A stretch of 64,000 bases of DNA, taken from Osmia lignaria lignaria (Eukaryota; Arthropoda; Insecta; Hymenoptera; Megachilidae). Below the pieces are notes generated by a model. The model saw only the letters and a program-made list of their open reading frames with translations. It was not told the origin of the DNA and ran no database searches. The stretch's first letter is position 1; the number at the start of each line of letters is the position of its first letter. The stretch spans positions 8,680,001 to 8,744,000 of the forward strand of contig NC_135035.1 in assembly GCF_051020975.1 (NCBI RefSeq), written 5' to 3'. Both the position numbers and the translations under genes were made by a program. Shown here one piece after another: positions 1 through 11,556 of this stretch.

Positions 1-2180
1 AGCGAGGAGATCGAGCGAACGAGCCAAGGCACCGCGCTGCGATATATCCCGGATCGTACTTGGACCACGGAGCTGACGAGCAAACGTAAAAACGTGCACT
101 ACCGTCTCTCTCTCCCGGCTGCGACGAGCGAGGCGGTTAGAAACATCGAGCACGAACCTGATTGCGGGGCGGCGCACCGAATTATGGGCCGCTATGCGCT
201 TTCGGCGGCTTCTCGCTCCCTCTCCTCCGTCTACGTCTCTCCTACTCTCGCCTTTCGTCCTCCCTCTTGCTCTAACTCAGCTTTCATCCCCACCATCCGA
301 CTGTTGACTTGCCCCCACTTCTACTCACTCTACTCTCCCCCTCGTAGGACGTAACTACTCAACTCTCCCCACCATCGACGGACACATTGCTAGAGCGCGC
401 TATAGTTACCCTCCCCTCCACTGTTGAGTATTGGCGCGGGCAGTAGCATTGCCCCTTGCGTCTGACTCTAAAGCTCTCACGCGAGAGCAACGTTGCCACC
501 TTACGGCGTAGCTGCGGGGATGATGGACGTCGCGTCGCGTCGCCTCGCGTCGGATGGCCGCGAGCCGCCAACGCACTCGCTTGCGCCGCGTCGACATCCT
601 TCACCGTCTCGCTCGGTACAACACGCGTGCTTTACGATGCCATCCTCGCCTCTTCCGACCGGAAATCCCGCTATGCGACGCCCATCGCGCGACACCACGC
701 GCTGTCTGACGATCCTCTTCGCGGTTGATCGATGATCGGATAATGCGCTACGCTTTCAGGTAGAAAGGGTTGCGCCCGAGGGGTGAGATGACTTTCGATG
801 AACGGATCGACAGGGAAGTTTTCAGTATTAGACAAAGACGAGTAAATAGAAAGGGTGCTGAATGAAACATTGATCTTCTTAAGGAAGACATTTGTGATCG
901 ATGCAGAATGATTTTTTAAGTATCGTTCTTCTTGGATTTCAACGATTACCGCTCGAAAAGAGTGACTTCCGATACTAACCACCAGCACGCAGCACTGCAT
1001 AGCGATCCTCTTCACGCTACGGGCACGTTGTTTAACGATCAATAAAGTTTGACCAGGCCATAGCTATTCGTCTAAAGTAGGCGCATCTTTATCGAAAGGT
1101 AGGGGTCGTTTCAGCCACCTCCGTGTTATCACTGAAGGTCGGTAAAGAGAGCTCTTCAGGGAAGGGTGGAATCGCAAAGAGGGTAGTTTCTCTCGCGTAG
1201 AAAACTGCAGACTATTTCCTCTTTCGCGAGACGGCTTTCTTTCGTCGCGATTCTTTCACCCTCCGTCAGATGTCGGGGTGTTTCGCGGGTGATTGGGGTG
1301 GTAGCCGCACGATACCACTCGCGAAGCGCCACGAGTTTCAAATACCACTGCCCCAAATAGGTTTTAAGTGAAATTTCGTATTCGTTTATGAACTGAAACC
1401 ACGAACATATGTTACGTTCTACTAATTGCAACACCGTGTAATTAGTCTAGTTTTAGTCAGCTTAGCCCGTGGCATTTGGCGTAAGTTAATAACGAGTAAT
1501 TAAACAAATGCGTCGCTCTTAATGACTGCTTGGCGGTAAACAGCTTAACGACATACGCATATCGTCGTTTCGAAACTGGCTTCGCGCAACGGCTTCCACG
1601 ATAACGAAGCTACGTTGAACGATAAGCGAAACGATTCGTTCGTAACGCAATTTGTTTCAATTGTTCTGTCACATGCCGTTCGACCACTCGGAATTGAAAC
1701 GTGTCATAACAGGAGTAACGTCGCGCGTCGTTTCAAGTTGGTATGCCGAGATTGTCCCCAATTCGAATCTATGGCTTGGATGACAAATGAATTAACATTT
1801 GCCGTTAGGTTTTTTTTAGACCCACTCTATTTTGCGCACAAATCTTTCACTACTTATGGGATATACAGTAGCCGCTCGATAATTTACCGCCAGCGTGAAT
1901 CTGGAAGCGTCAATTGGCCGCATGCATTCTTTCTAACCATCTGTCGGGCCCTCAGACGCAACTGTCGCAATGTATGCAATTGCAGCAAGGTCATCCCTTG
2001 ACACCTAGACTCCGCGATCCCGGAAGATCCCCGGCGCATCTCCACCGAGGTGCTACTTACTCATCGATCTTCGATAGAGGCGGATCATTTCTGACTTAGT
2101 TGACGATGATCCATTGAAAGTGTTCGTGATGCACGATCGGGACAGGAATGATCGGTGAACGGACACGTAACCACGTGTCT
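1..2180. other. Upstream flank, no supported gene
   Basis: I see no recognisable gene here. The frame starting at base 1 stays open to the stop at 352-354 (about 117 codons), but its composition follows CT-rich sequence and nothing in it resembles a known domain. The stretch 500-700 is CpG-rich with repeated cgtcg-type runs, as in insect promoter regions. The rest is ordinary mixed-composition sequence with no tRNA, no paired terminal repeats and no convincing splice-bounded exon. It may hold distal promoter elements of the calcium channel gene or the end of a neighbouring locus. Confidence 0.4.
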
Positions 2181-2630
2181 GGCACCCTCACGCCAGTCGA
2201 GAAAGGCGCGTGTTGACGCGCCGCAGCGTAGCTCGCGTGCGCTGGCGCATGTGATCGATACTCAACATCGCCGGGCTTTTCGCGTCCCCGCGCGACGTCA
2301 CGACACAAGAGCCGAGTAACACCGACAAAGGACGAGGCCGACCGAGACTGGCCGAGGTAGCGCGAGCCGCGGTAGCAGCAGCCGTCGACGCGAGCACGGC
2401 CCCAACCGTCACCGTCGTTTCGACGTCGTGCACACTTTCTTGCCGCCGATCGTCCACGCGGAAATCAGTTCCCGTCACGAGAAACCCCGTTGCTCTTGGA
2501 CGGCTGCTTGTCACACGGTCTGGCTCGATACACGGTGAACGCGAGCCGCGCGCGAAAGTGGTCCGAGTGGTGTGTTCCTCTCTTGACTGGAAAGGACGCG
2601 TTACGAGTACTCCGGGTCGAACAGAAACTG
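2181..2630 (+). other. Candidate non-coding first exon of the distal Ca-beta transcript
   Basis: The region is CpG-rich and ends in an exact consensus donor (actg|gtaagtat, intron from 2631). No ATG occurs between about 2252 and 2630, as expected for leader sequence. The next good acceptor downstream is at 4050-4051, in front of the exon that carries the isoform A start, so joining 2630 to 4052 gives a simple spliced 5' UTR. The left boundary is unknown. A TCAGT initiator-like pentamer at 2465-2469 is one possible transcription start, but I see no TATA box and no well-placed downstream element. The donor is clear; the exon assignment is inferred. Confidence 0.45.
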
Positions 2631-4051
2631 GTAAGTATGTTCTGATCACCTGTCTACCCTGAACTTTTATCCAAAATTCAATTCGACTGTGTGTCTCTTT
2701 CGAATCGTCTCATGTATTCCAGGCTAGAGCAATCCTTTCCTTGTACACTGCAATTTGAAGAAATTAATTATCTGTAAAAACAAAGCGACGTTATCGTTGC
2801 GATGCTCGATGAGTGGATCGACGCGTCTGACGGTCGATCTGACTCGTGACGGTACATCCTACTGTCACGTAACATGGTTCTTTTTTTATAGAATCGCTTA
2901 GCGAGATGTAGAGGGAAGACGAAGGGGTGTCTGAGATAGGGTTGATTTTTTTTCTGTAGAAAAATGACGGAAATAGTCAAGTGTCTCTGGCGTGTCTGAC
3001 CAGTGACGAGCCGCAACCCCTTTAGGTCGCAGCGCAGCTGAGCTCGACCGGGCGCGACCCACAACCCTACATTCGCGGTCTGCGGCGTGACCTAACCTCA
3101 ACTCACCCCACCTTGGGTGAGCTTCGTTGCCACCCTCTCTCCTTCGATAGACTGGCGCGCCGGGGACGACTTTACGCACCGGTTTATCGTTTGATTTTAC
3201 GCCAGTTAACGCGTCGTTTCTTTCGCTCCGAGGACGTTCCTTGCTGGTCCGCGATCCGCATTTCGATATCACCGTCAATTTACGGATCAACTTGTCAAGG
3301 TAACGGTGCACAACAGCCATAACATTCGAACAGTCTGACCTTGGCAGAGTGGAGTCCGCGTCAATCACTATCAACTGACATTACGCCTCCCGGTTGGGGA
3401 TACCTTAATTAAGGACAGTCAATTGGACGTACAAATATCGGTCACGCTATCGTTACAATGATTACGACGATGTGTGAATTAGTCGGGTGTGAATTTTCGC
3501 GATATTTTGTAATACGTATTATTTGTTTTAATAAATACAGCATGGTGATTGTATTTGAAATTTAAGGGCTGTCATTGTGTAACGATTCATGGAAGCACAA
3601 TAATCATTCCGTTCCTCGATTTATAACGTAATACGATGATCGTGTTAATAGGATTTCGCGAACGCGAGCGATGGAGAGGAAAAAATGTAAACTTTAAAGG
3701 ACGTCGATGAAACGTTGGGTATATCGCGAGCTGGGACAACGCGGCATATAACACGTGTAGCTGTGTCAAAATTGCTTGATTCACTAAATTTAAATCGAAT
3801 TAACCGGCGCAACGTATGGCAACGGCGTTGCGCCAGTGTAATACCATGTACCAAAGTCTGCGAAAACTGTAGATTCGTTTTTCGACATCCTTCGTGCAAA
3901 AAACACATTTATGACATTTTCATGCACCGTTGATCTACATTAAATTACTTCATCCCGAATAGTTTCAGCCGATCAACCATCTTCTGCCAAGCGTTTCAGA
4001 GTCTGGGGTAGATTAAAAACGATGACGTTAACCACTTGCCTCTGTTTACAG
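2631..4051 (+). other. Intron between the leader exons
   Basis: This starts with gtaagtat and ends with a good pyrimidine tract and acceptor (cctctgtttacag at 4039-4051). It contains no supported gene. A trimmed frame such as 2898-3374 on the minus strand shows no domain and no splice logic. No repeat with paired ends was noticed. Confidence 0.45.
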
Positions 4052-4524
4052 AGTCACTCGAAACATTCAGCGAACCACGAGATCTTCAGCCGCCACTCTG
4101 CCGCTACTTCCGGTCCGTCCATCACCGTTCCGTCTCCGCCAGCCGCGAAACATCGGATCGAGAGAAATCGAGGAAAAGGATCTCGCGAGGAGGTGATCGC
4201 GTGGCAAGGGGTTAGTGAAAGCAGTAGAGTCGTGTCGTGAGGGGTCCAAGAAGCGTAGCCTTTGGGTGTGATGTGGTGGAGCCCCCCGGGGGGCCGCGGG
4301 GGCAGGAGGTTCGAGGCAGATCGGTCGTGAGGGCCCCAGGCACGGCTCGGTTGCCCCGCGGCGAGGTCGCCGGAGGGGCGGAGGAGGAGGTAGGATGGTG
4401 TGACCTCCGACGTTATCCCGCCCGACGCGGAGGTGGTGCTGGAGGTGGCGGAGGCGGTGGTGGAGGAGGTGGCGGTGGAGTCGAACAGCTGCTGCTCGAC
4501 TCGGAGGAGGAGGAGCTGACGGCG
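4052..4524 (+). other. 5' UTR part of exon 2 (isoform A), with poly-glycine-coding open frame
   Basis: The exon begins after the acceptor at 4050-4051. Two short upstream ORFs precede the main start: ATG 4271 and ATG 4395 (two codons, then TGA). The frame of the main ORF is already open from 4228, just after TAG at 4225-4227, so 99 codons run into ATG 4525 without an in-frame ATG. This stretch would encode a 17-codon glycine tract with one alanine (4429-4479), followed by an acidic VEQLLLDSEEEELTA segment. It may be only GC-rich leader, or it could be an N-terminal extension started at a non-AUG codon. GTG at 4237 has no special support. Confidence 0.5.
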
Positions 4525-4773
4525 ATGTCGAGGCAGCTTCGCGGTGAACGGGACCACGTGAGCCGTTGCGACCTCCGAGAACAGCGCGACCTCCGCGACC
4601 TTCGGGACCTGCGCGACATCAGGGATCTGAGGGATATCAGGGACCTCCGGGACGTTCGAGACATTAGGGACGACAGGGAGAGACACGGTTCCGGCAGACA
4701 CCATCGGGACGAGTACCTGGATTACGATCACCATCCCACCGCTGCATCCACCTCGGCACTTACCAACAACCCG
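4525..4773 (+). CDS. Ca-beta: Ca-beta exon 2: N-terminus of isoform A
   Basis: This encodes the first 83 residues of the long isoform. I chose ATG 4525 because it is the first ATG in the frame that splices correctly to the conserved core; it has G at -3. The exon ends TNNP at a gtgagt donor (4774) in phase 0, matching the phase 0 start of the 51872 exon. Residues 16-50 are dominated by tandem Arg-Asp-hydrophobic tripeptides (RDL, RDI, RDV), and the remainder is His/Arg/Asp-rich with an acidic-tyrosine DEYLDYDHH patch. In the CACNB family the N-terminus before the SH3 domain is the variable part, set by alternative first exons, and affects targeting and inactivation. I know of no function for an RD repeat there. 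The repeat makes exact homology hard to judge, but phase and position support it well. Confidence 0.75.
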
Positions 4774-7700
4774 GTGAGTCTGATTGCTGATCGATGTGAT
4801 TGATGAAACGCATCGATCTTACGAGGGTTGATAATTATTTTCCTCTGATTTTCATGAAACTTGGAGACACATCTTTTTAGTCTCAAGTGTTATATTTTTA
4901 CTCCTTCATGGACAGTACTGTAAGGAACGATTGGCACGAGGGGGTGATAATATAGATACTGTTATCGGGGTAGGTTCAAAGAAGATCCGACAGAGAGCAA
5001 GCAAAAGAGTGTCACAAAAGGGTGGGTTGTTTAATTCCGTCTCGAGGCCAAGGTTTCGTGGTGAGGTAACGAAAGACTGCGGTTATCAAACGGTCGCAGT
5101 TACATATCGAATTCAATAAAATTTATGTAACTCATTGGTTGCGTAGAGAGTTTACGAAAGGGAACGCAAGATGAATTGTACGATAAATGCATATGATCTA
5201 TGTGCACGTACATAGATTTATCTATTATCACTCTAAGACAAATTGCATCGTGTTTAACCGTGTTATCTCCTACGACTGATAACGAGATCTTTGAACCTTT
5301 GCAAGAAAAAAATGCCGAACAATGCAAATAAAGATAATTTCTACTTTGAAGATTCCAACTTACTCATCACAAATCTGTCCTTTCTATGTAAAGAAGCAAT
5401 ATTACAAAATTGGAGGTTATTTGTATGATAAAAATTCACTTTGAATTTCTCCGAGACATTTCTATTGGGTAAAAAGAGGGTGATGGATGTTGCAGAACGC
5501 GTCGTCAGGTATGAAAATTTCAGGGGGCAATAACCACGCGTTCCGGAAGCTTCGCAGAAAGCTTCAAAAGAGAAGTCTCGGTACAAATCGCCATTTGAAA
5601 TATTTTTCCCTTAATATTTCGCCCACTCTGTATTGCGTAAGATTACCCGACGGAAATTCTATTTTCTATATGGCACACGATTCGATGCTAATTTTGTCGT
5701 AATTTATACCATCGAAGGTATTACGTCCACGTCGTTTGCGCAACGGCACGCAATAATCCGCCGAATGCAAATGCTGACTTGCCCAATTGGTGTTAATTTA
5801 TCATTTACAATCGAATAAATGAAACACAACGTGATAAGAGAAGAATATTAAAATTAAAACAAAAAAACAATTCTAGTTTATATTTGAACGACCTACGTGT
5901 CTGACACGTAACGCAGAGAATTCTAGGAAACTAGTTCACCAGGAGGGAAAGTCTATTCGACTTGCTCCAGAAAGAATTGAATACCGCAGGAACGAACGGT
6001 TGAACGAAAGAAAATGAAAGATGGACGACGTGTCTGATCAAAGCGTGTTCTCGTTGCTCGTCCTCCCTGATATACCCACGCTATCCTCCGTGACCACGGT
6101 CTTCATTTAGCTCCTCTGCATCTTTCATAGGGGCTAGTTCGTAGAAGCGAACACCGCAGAGCATGGTCGGTGCCTCTCATTTGCAGCTGCATTCACTGGG
6201 TCGGCTGGGTTGGCTTTCTTGCCGACGCAATCGCGCATCCTCTCGAGGGTCAGAAGTGCTAATGAGACAGACACGAGAGATGATGGGGTAGAAAATGGAA
6301 TCGAGCCTCTTTGGAACGCTTCTTTTTTAGCGCCGGTGAACAGTGGCGTGATGCACAGGAGAGACACAGGAAACTGGGCCACGTTTTGTTCGCCAAGGTC
6401 GATCTGAAAAGATTTTAATAGCGTTACTCGGTTCTACCCGGTCCCACGACGAGGACCGACCGAGTGTCGTTGAAGTAACCCCACGCTCGTTTCGGGCAAC
6501 GAGTTCGGAAGCTTTTAATTATCCTTCGTAATGCAGCCAAATCGAATGCAGTTTTGCAACGAACTTAAAAATGAAAAAGAAATTCATTGGTCTGTCACTT
6601 TGTACACGCGATTCTATAAACATTTAAAATAACGTGAAATAAAACACGTTTCACGGGTGACAATTTTAAACTTGCCACTCTCTTTTACGATTCTGTATTT
6701 TATTTAAAAAAAAATTCAATTTGGACAGGCCCATTGCGAGGATTAATTGTAACAGGCGCAGAGGCAATAAAGAGACATTAATGAATTGTATTACCTTGCA
6801 AGCTGTCCGCGCGATGATGCAAGAAAATCAACCTGGACACACATTGAACTGATTTATTCGTTTACTTTCCATTCGGTATGGAAATCAGTTTACAACATGT
6901 TGCTCATTACGCGTGCCAGCTCGCTCGAAAACAGACTCGTTTAACGTCCAGAATTATTAACATTTACGAAACAGCAAATATTTGCATTAACTGTAATCGC
7001 TTTACAACCATTTCGTTGACATTTTGACAATAATGTGAGACCAATGGTGACAATTTTTTTTCTTTTTTAATTGTCATTTAATTATTCTGTTATATTAAAT
7101 TCGAGGCATTGGACGATCTTCACGCCAGCCAACGTGTTAATCGATATTCTTTTGCATGGTTCCGGTATCAATCACCAAAGTATTTATCACCTGGGGTTCC
7201 TCTGTTATCTCGATCGCGTCCGTGTTCCACGCTTTATAATCGTACACCTATAATCATGCAAATCAGCGGGCGTGCGTTAAAACACAGCTATATAACTATC
7301 GGTCCCGATAATCGCGCGAGCTTAATCGAGACTTTCCTGCACCCGTGTGTGCACGGCCAATTATCGATCATTTCTCATTGCCGGAACGCGTCGGCGTTGT
7401 TCGCGAGGCAAACGATTAATTGTAGAAATTGAAAATCATTCTTCGAAATTCATATACCGTATTGTCGTTTGGAAAATTGGGACAGCTGGGATTGCGAGCC
7501 GATAATCGATGATCGATTTCAAAATTTTCAAGCTCGATCGGAAGCGCAGGTTGATGCACCGAGCGTGCGACGAATGCGAATAAAATTTTGCATATTTATG
7601 AAAGGCGCGCATCGATACGTTACATTCATATTCAAGCCACCCATCTACGCCATTATTTACTCTCGCCGTTTTCCACTCAATTGTTAGTTGATTCCACGGA

Positions 7701-10700
7701 GTGCTTGGATAGAATATCATTTTCCACCTCCTGTCGCGGCCAGTGCATAATGTTGAATAAAACTTCGTTGACTAATGAATATTAACTCCATAACGAAAGA
7801 GTCTCTTATTTTGAAGGAGTTTTCCAGGGAAGAGAAATAACGTATTTTCCAACTGGTGTCAACTCAGAATTCCTCCGAGAAATATTTATAATCCGCTTCT
7901 TTTCAGTGGAAATTGCTTATTCCATGAAATCCAAAGCCGATGTCCCTTCGTTTGTCGATATTGTGTACAATCAAAGCACTCGTCGCTGAATCCCGAGATG
8001 CCTTCTCTGGCCGCAAAAATCGATCAAGTTTTCCTCGCCTGGTGTTTCAATCCAGGTTAGAAGAACCGTGACAAGGATGATCCTTGCTTGACCCAGATCC
8101 ACGGCGTCGGATATATCCTGTCGCCTCGAGTGTCCCAGGACGTTTAACGAAACTGAAAATCAAGGCTCAAACGCGATATGGAAAGCGAGGCGAAAAATTG
8201 CTGTTTGAATCGAGATACCCGGTGGCCTCGTTTCAACGGCGCCTCGTCGTTCATTTCAAAGCGTGTAATATCTTTCCCCTCGTAAACGTTGAATCGTTGT
8301 GGATATCTGTCGTTGTTAAAAACTTTGCGCACTACAGACGAAGGAACACTGGCTGTTGGCATTATGCTTGTTCGCAACGCAACGTGCCCTATAACTCACG
8401 CTTTTCTTCATTAAACTCAGGGACGGGTAACCGTTAAGAAAAATAATTCTCTAGCTCGCCGGAAAATGAGAAAAATCCGGTGAAACTAACGGCGACCAGC
8501 GTCGTAGGTTACTTCGAACTTTACATAAAAATTTATGAAAAGTTTCATTATCGCAACGTATAAATTTGCAAGATCAGCGTTGCAGTAAGAATGATGAAGA
8601 TTCGATTAATTTTGCCTCTAAGATAATTCGCTATCGCGAACGAGTCCTACCACCCACGCGGACCTCAAAGAAGTTCTTCGATCAGCAGATCTCATCTGGC
8701 CGGAGTCTGGGATCGATTATCGCGTACTAGATAGCCGTCGAAGTGCGTCACACGCTAAAAGATTCAGCAGCACCGACCACGTAAATAGCTCCTCCTCGGT
8801 TCAGCCTCTGCGGGCTGCATCGATCTAACTGCATCATTCGATGCAACTAGGCACGCGTAGTCGTCCGGTTCACGTGGAAACACTGCGATAAATTTTCCCT
8901 GGTGAAAAACAAAAACCGTTTCATCGTTGAGAGGGTAGACGCGGTTGCTCGGAGCGTCGATCGATATCAGCTCGACGCGTGTAGGCAAACGAGGAGAGTT
9001 CAGCTCGAGGAGTTCGTCAGGCTAGTGGGTCTTCGATGGTTGCACGGGTCTCCAGACCCGGTTCCATCGAATATAGGTCAGTGTACAAGGCGGCAGGAGC
9101 AAAAGAGCAGAGCAGACTTTTAGCCGTGAGCACGGCACGATCGTCCCGATGCGAGCCGGAGCGTGCTGGCCCGTAGTCTGCTAACGGCCAAACGGGTTTG
9201 CACAGGCGTTCCCTTCCTCTTTCCTCTTTTTTTCTTTATCCTCCCGTTTCCTTTTTGCCGACGAAAGGATTCCTCCTTCAGACGTGTCTTTCGCTCGGAT
9301 AGGACCGCTCGATTCACCGTCGAAATTATTGTTAATGGACCGCTCGTGGTGCGCTCCGCGACTCTACTACCAAACCGGTCGATCTTTTTCACCGCGATGG
9401 AATCCGCGTCTCGTTGCCTCGCGATAGTAATTAAACGTTCCTTTGTTCTAAACTGTCGCTCTACCAAATGTTAAAATCAACGAAGACCGCATATGAAGCC
9501 TGGTCAGATCACTTTACCTGTAAACACAGTGTTCCAGGATTTTCCTATGAAAAATGACATTTCTTGTTCGAAACAGAGTCGTCGATCGGGTCATCATTTT
9601 TATCCTGTCACGAAGGCCGCGAAAGATCGCTGCGATAAAGGATACAGCGACAAATTCCCTGGTCCTCCCTTACAAAACGAATGGAACGTAGAAACGTAGG
9701 TGGTGAGGGAAGAACGGAGCGGACGTGGGATAAAAAGGAGGCAAAGGAGCAGTATATGAGAGGAGGTACGGGACGTGATCGCGAGGCAAGACCCGGCCCT
9801 TTGTTGTCCTAGCCTGGTAGGCTTTCGGTCCACTTCTAGACTGTGTTTTGTTACAGCACGCCATAGTTACACTCTTTCTTTCCTCCCTCCAAACGGCGCT
9901 CCTTAAACACGTTTCTAAGCCGACGTTCCTGCGTCCTTCGTCCTCCATCGCCCTTCCTCGCCCTCGGCCTGCACGCAAACAGACGCAGCGGAGGGTTACA
10001 ATACGGCTGCTAATGTAGGATCGCAGACGCTCGAAGCGAAGGACCGGGCGCGAACCTACGTCGGCGACGACGGCGATGGCTGCGTTTACCGCGTACACCT
10101 GCGGAATTAGTCGCGAAGCTGAAAAAAGGAGAAGGAAACGAGACTAGACGGCGTCCGCGCGCCTCCAAAATTGCAGAATTTTTATTTTTCTTGGAAGGGT
10201 GTTAGCTAAGTGTCGCCAGGCTGGTATTAAAAGCCATGACTTTCGGTGTCATTTGAAAACATATCCTCTAAGAGGAGATCCCTCGAGGCTCCGCGACTTC
10301 CCTTTTCCCCTGTTTGCCCTTTGGCGATGAGAAAAAAAGAAACGAACACTCGCTGGCTCGCGCACCCTCTCTTCCTTTGCACCTGATCGGACGAACCTCC
10401 GACTGGCCGCTTAATTGGAAAGATCCACGAAGATCGAGCATTGTTTGCGGACAAGAGTCGCGTGAAACACGCGAGCCAGGAATTTCTCTGGTAGTCAGTG
10501 GCCGAGTCGGCGTATATATTCGACCGGTCGATCTGTAGTTCGAGGCGTAATAGAAGTTAACGCCGTGGTTTGAGGTATTCGATAACGCCGGCGAGCGGTC
10601 TTGGAATAATTATCGGAGCGCAGGTGCCGCGACACGAGAAATTGGAGTTTCCGGTCCGTCTGGAATGCCATCCGGCTGAACGCGGAATAATACCTGCGAA

Positions 10701-11438
10701 GCTTTCGCACCGGTGTAAATGCAATTTTGATGTTGAGGTTTCGCGATATGGAAATAACCGCGGGAATCGTGTCTCGATTTCTTGCCTCCACGTTCGAAGG
10801 GTATATTACTTAGATAAAGGCGGACAGTTTCGTTGAAGATTCTTATTGAACGAGATAGCAACGACGTTACATTGCTTTTGGGCTAAAAATATATCCTCTG
10901 ATATCGGGGAACCGTACGAAAGTTGTTTTAGAAATAATTCTTCAGTATATTAATCCTTTGCGCTAAACGTGCACACCACGTTTGAATAAAACGAAAATTT
11001 CAAACTTTAATAAATTAAACTTGTCAGTGATTAGTTTTTCATCGTCGATAGCGAGCTGTGTGTATTATTTAACGTTATTTCCTCGTTGAAAAAGCATATA
11101 ACTCACGGGATAAACTCACCGTCACGTCTCACTGAACTTCCGTTTGCTCCCTGCATCGAACGATAAATCATTACTCTCGCCTTGGACTGGGTTATTGGTG
11201 GATTAGTTGCACAACGCTGTTTATTCCTTTTATTTCTCTTCGTTCTATCTGTACGATAGTAACGCGAGGGCAATTAAACTTATTTACGTAGCACGGTATC
11301 GATATCGAGCATCAGAAAGCCTAACTACGCGTGGGATTTAAAAAAACAATGGTCTAGGAATCGATAATTAATTCATCCCTCTTATCACGCTTCGATACCC
11401 ATAATATCGACCGTAACTATTCTCGACACTAGGTAATA

Positions 11439-11556
11439 TTAGGTCGTCCCATAAGTTCGTGCCTTTTTTTATATTCGCGTACGGAATAAAATATTGAATC
11501 CGCTTTTAAATATTTTTTTTAGAGACATTACGACAGGAGTCGATGAGATGACCTAA
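11439..11556. mobile_element. Mariner-like MITE remnant, 118 bp
   Basis: The left end TTAGGTCGTCCCATAAGTTC resembles the terminal repeat of Tc1/mariner-superfamily mariner elements (TTAGGT...ATAAGTTCGTGC). The right end reads TTAGGTCATCTCATCGAC on the opposite strand, so the ends pair over the first dozen or so bases with mismatches. TA dinucleotides flank both ends (11437-11438 and 11557-11558), as expected for mariner target duplication. At 118 bp it has no room for a transposase and is an internally deleted or miniature copy. The family name is by resemblance only. Confidence 0.6.

Noticed and set aside
1..354. Frame open from the window start to 354
   Set aside because: Composition follows CT-rich sequence, no domain, no start or acceptor that can be tested, and the left part is outside the window.
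4413..4664. Minus-strand frame with Arg-Ser repeats and a poly-proline tract, resembling an SR protein
   Set aside because: It is the exact antisense of the RD repeat and Gly tract of the Ca-beta exon; the plus strand has splice sites and phase, the minus strand has neither.
9030..9085. Stem-like stretch around gggtctccagaccc resembling part of a tRNA
   Set aside because: No cloverleaf, no matching acceptor stem and no proper B box.
9999..10016. 18-base word (caatacggctgctaatgt) nearly repeated at 28529-28546
   Set aside because: One such near match is expected by chance among all pairs in 64 kb, and flanks are unrelated.
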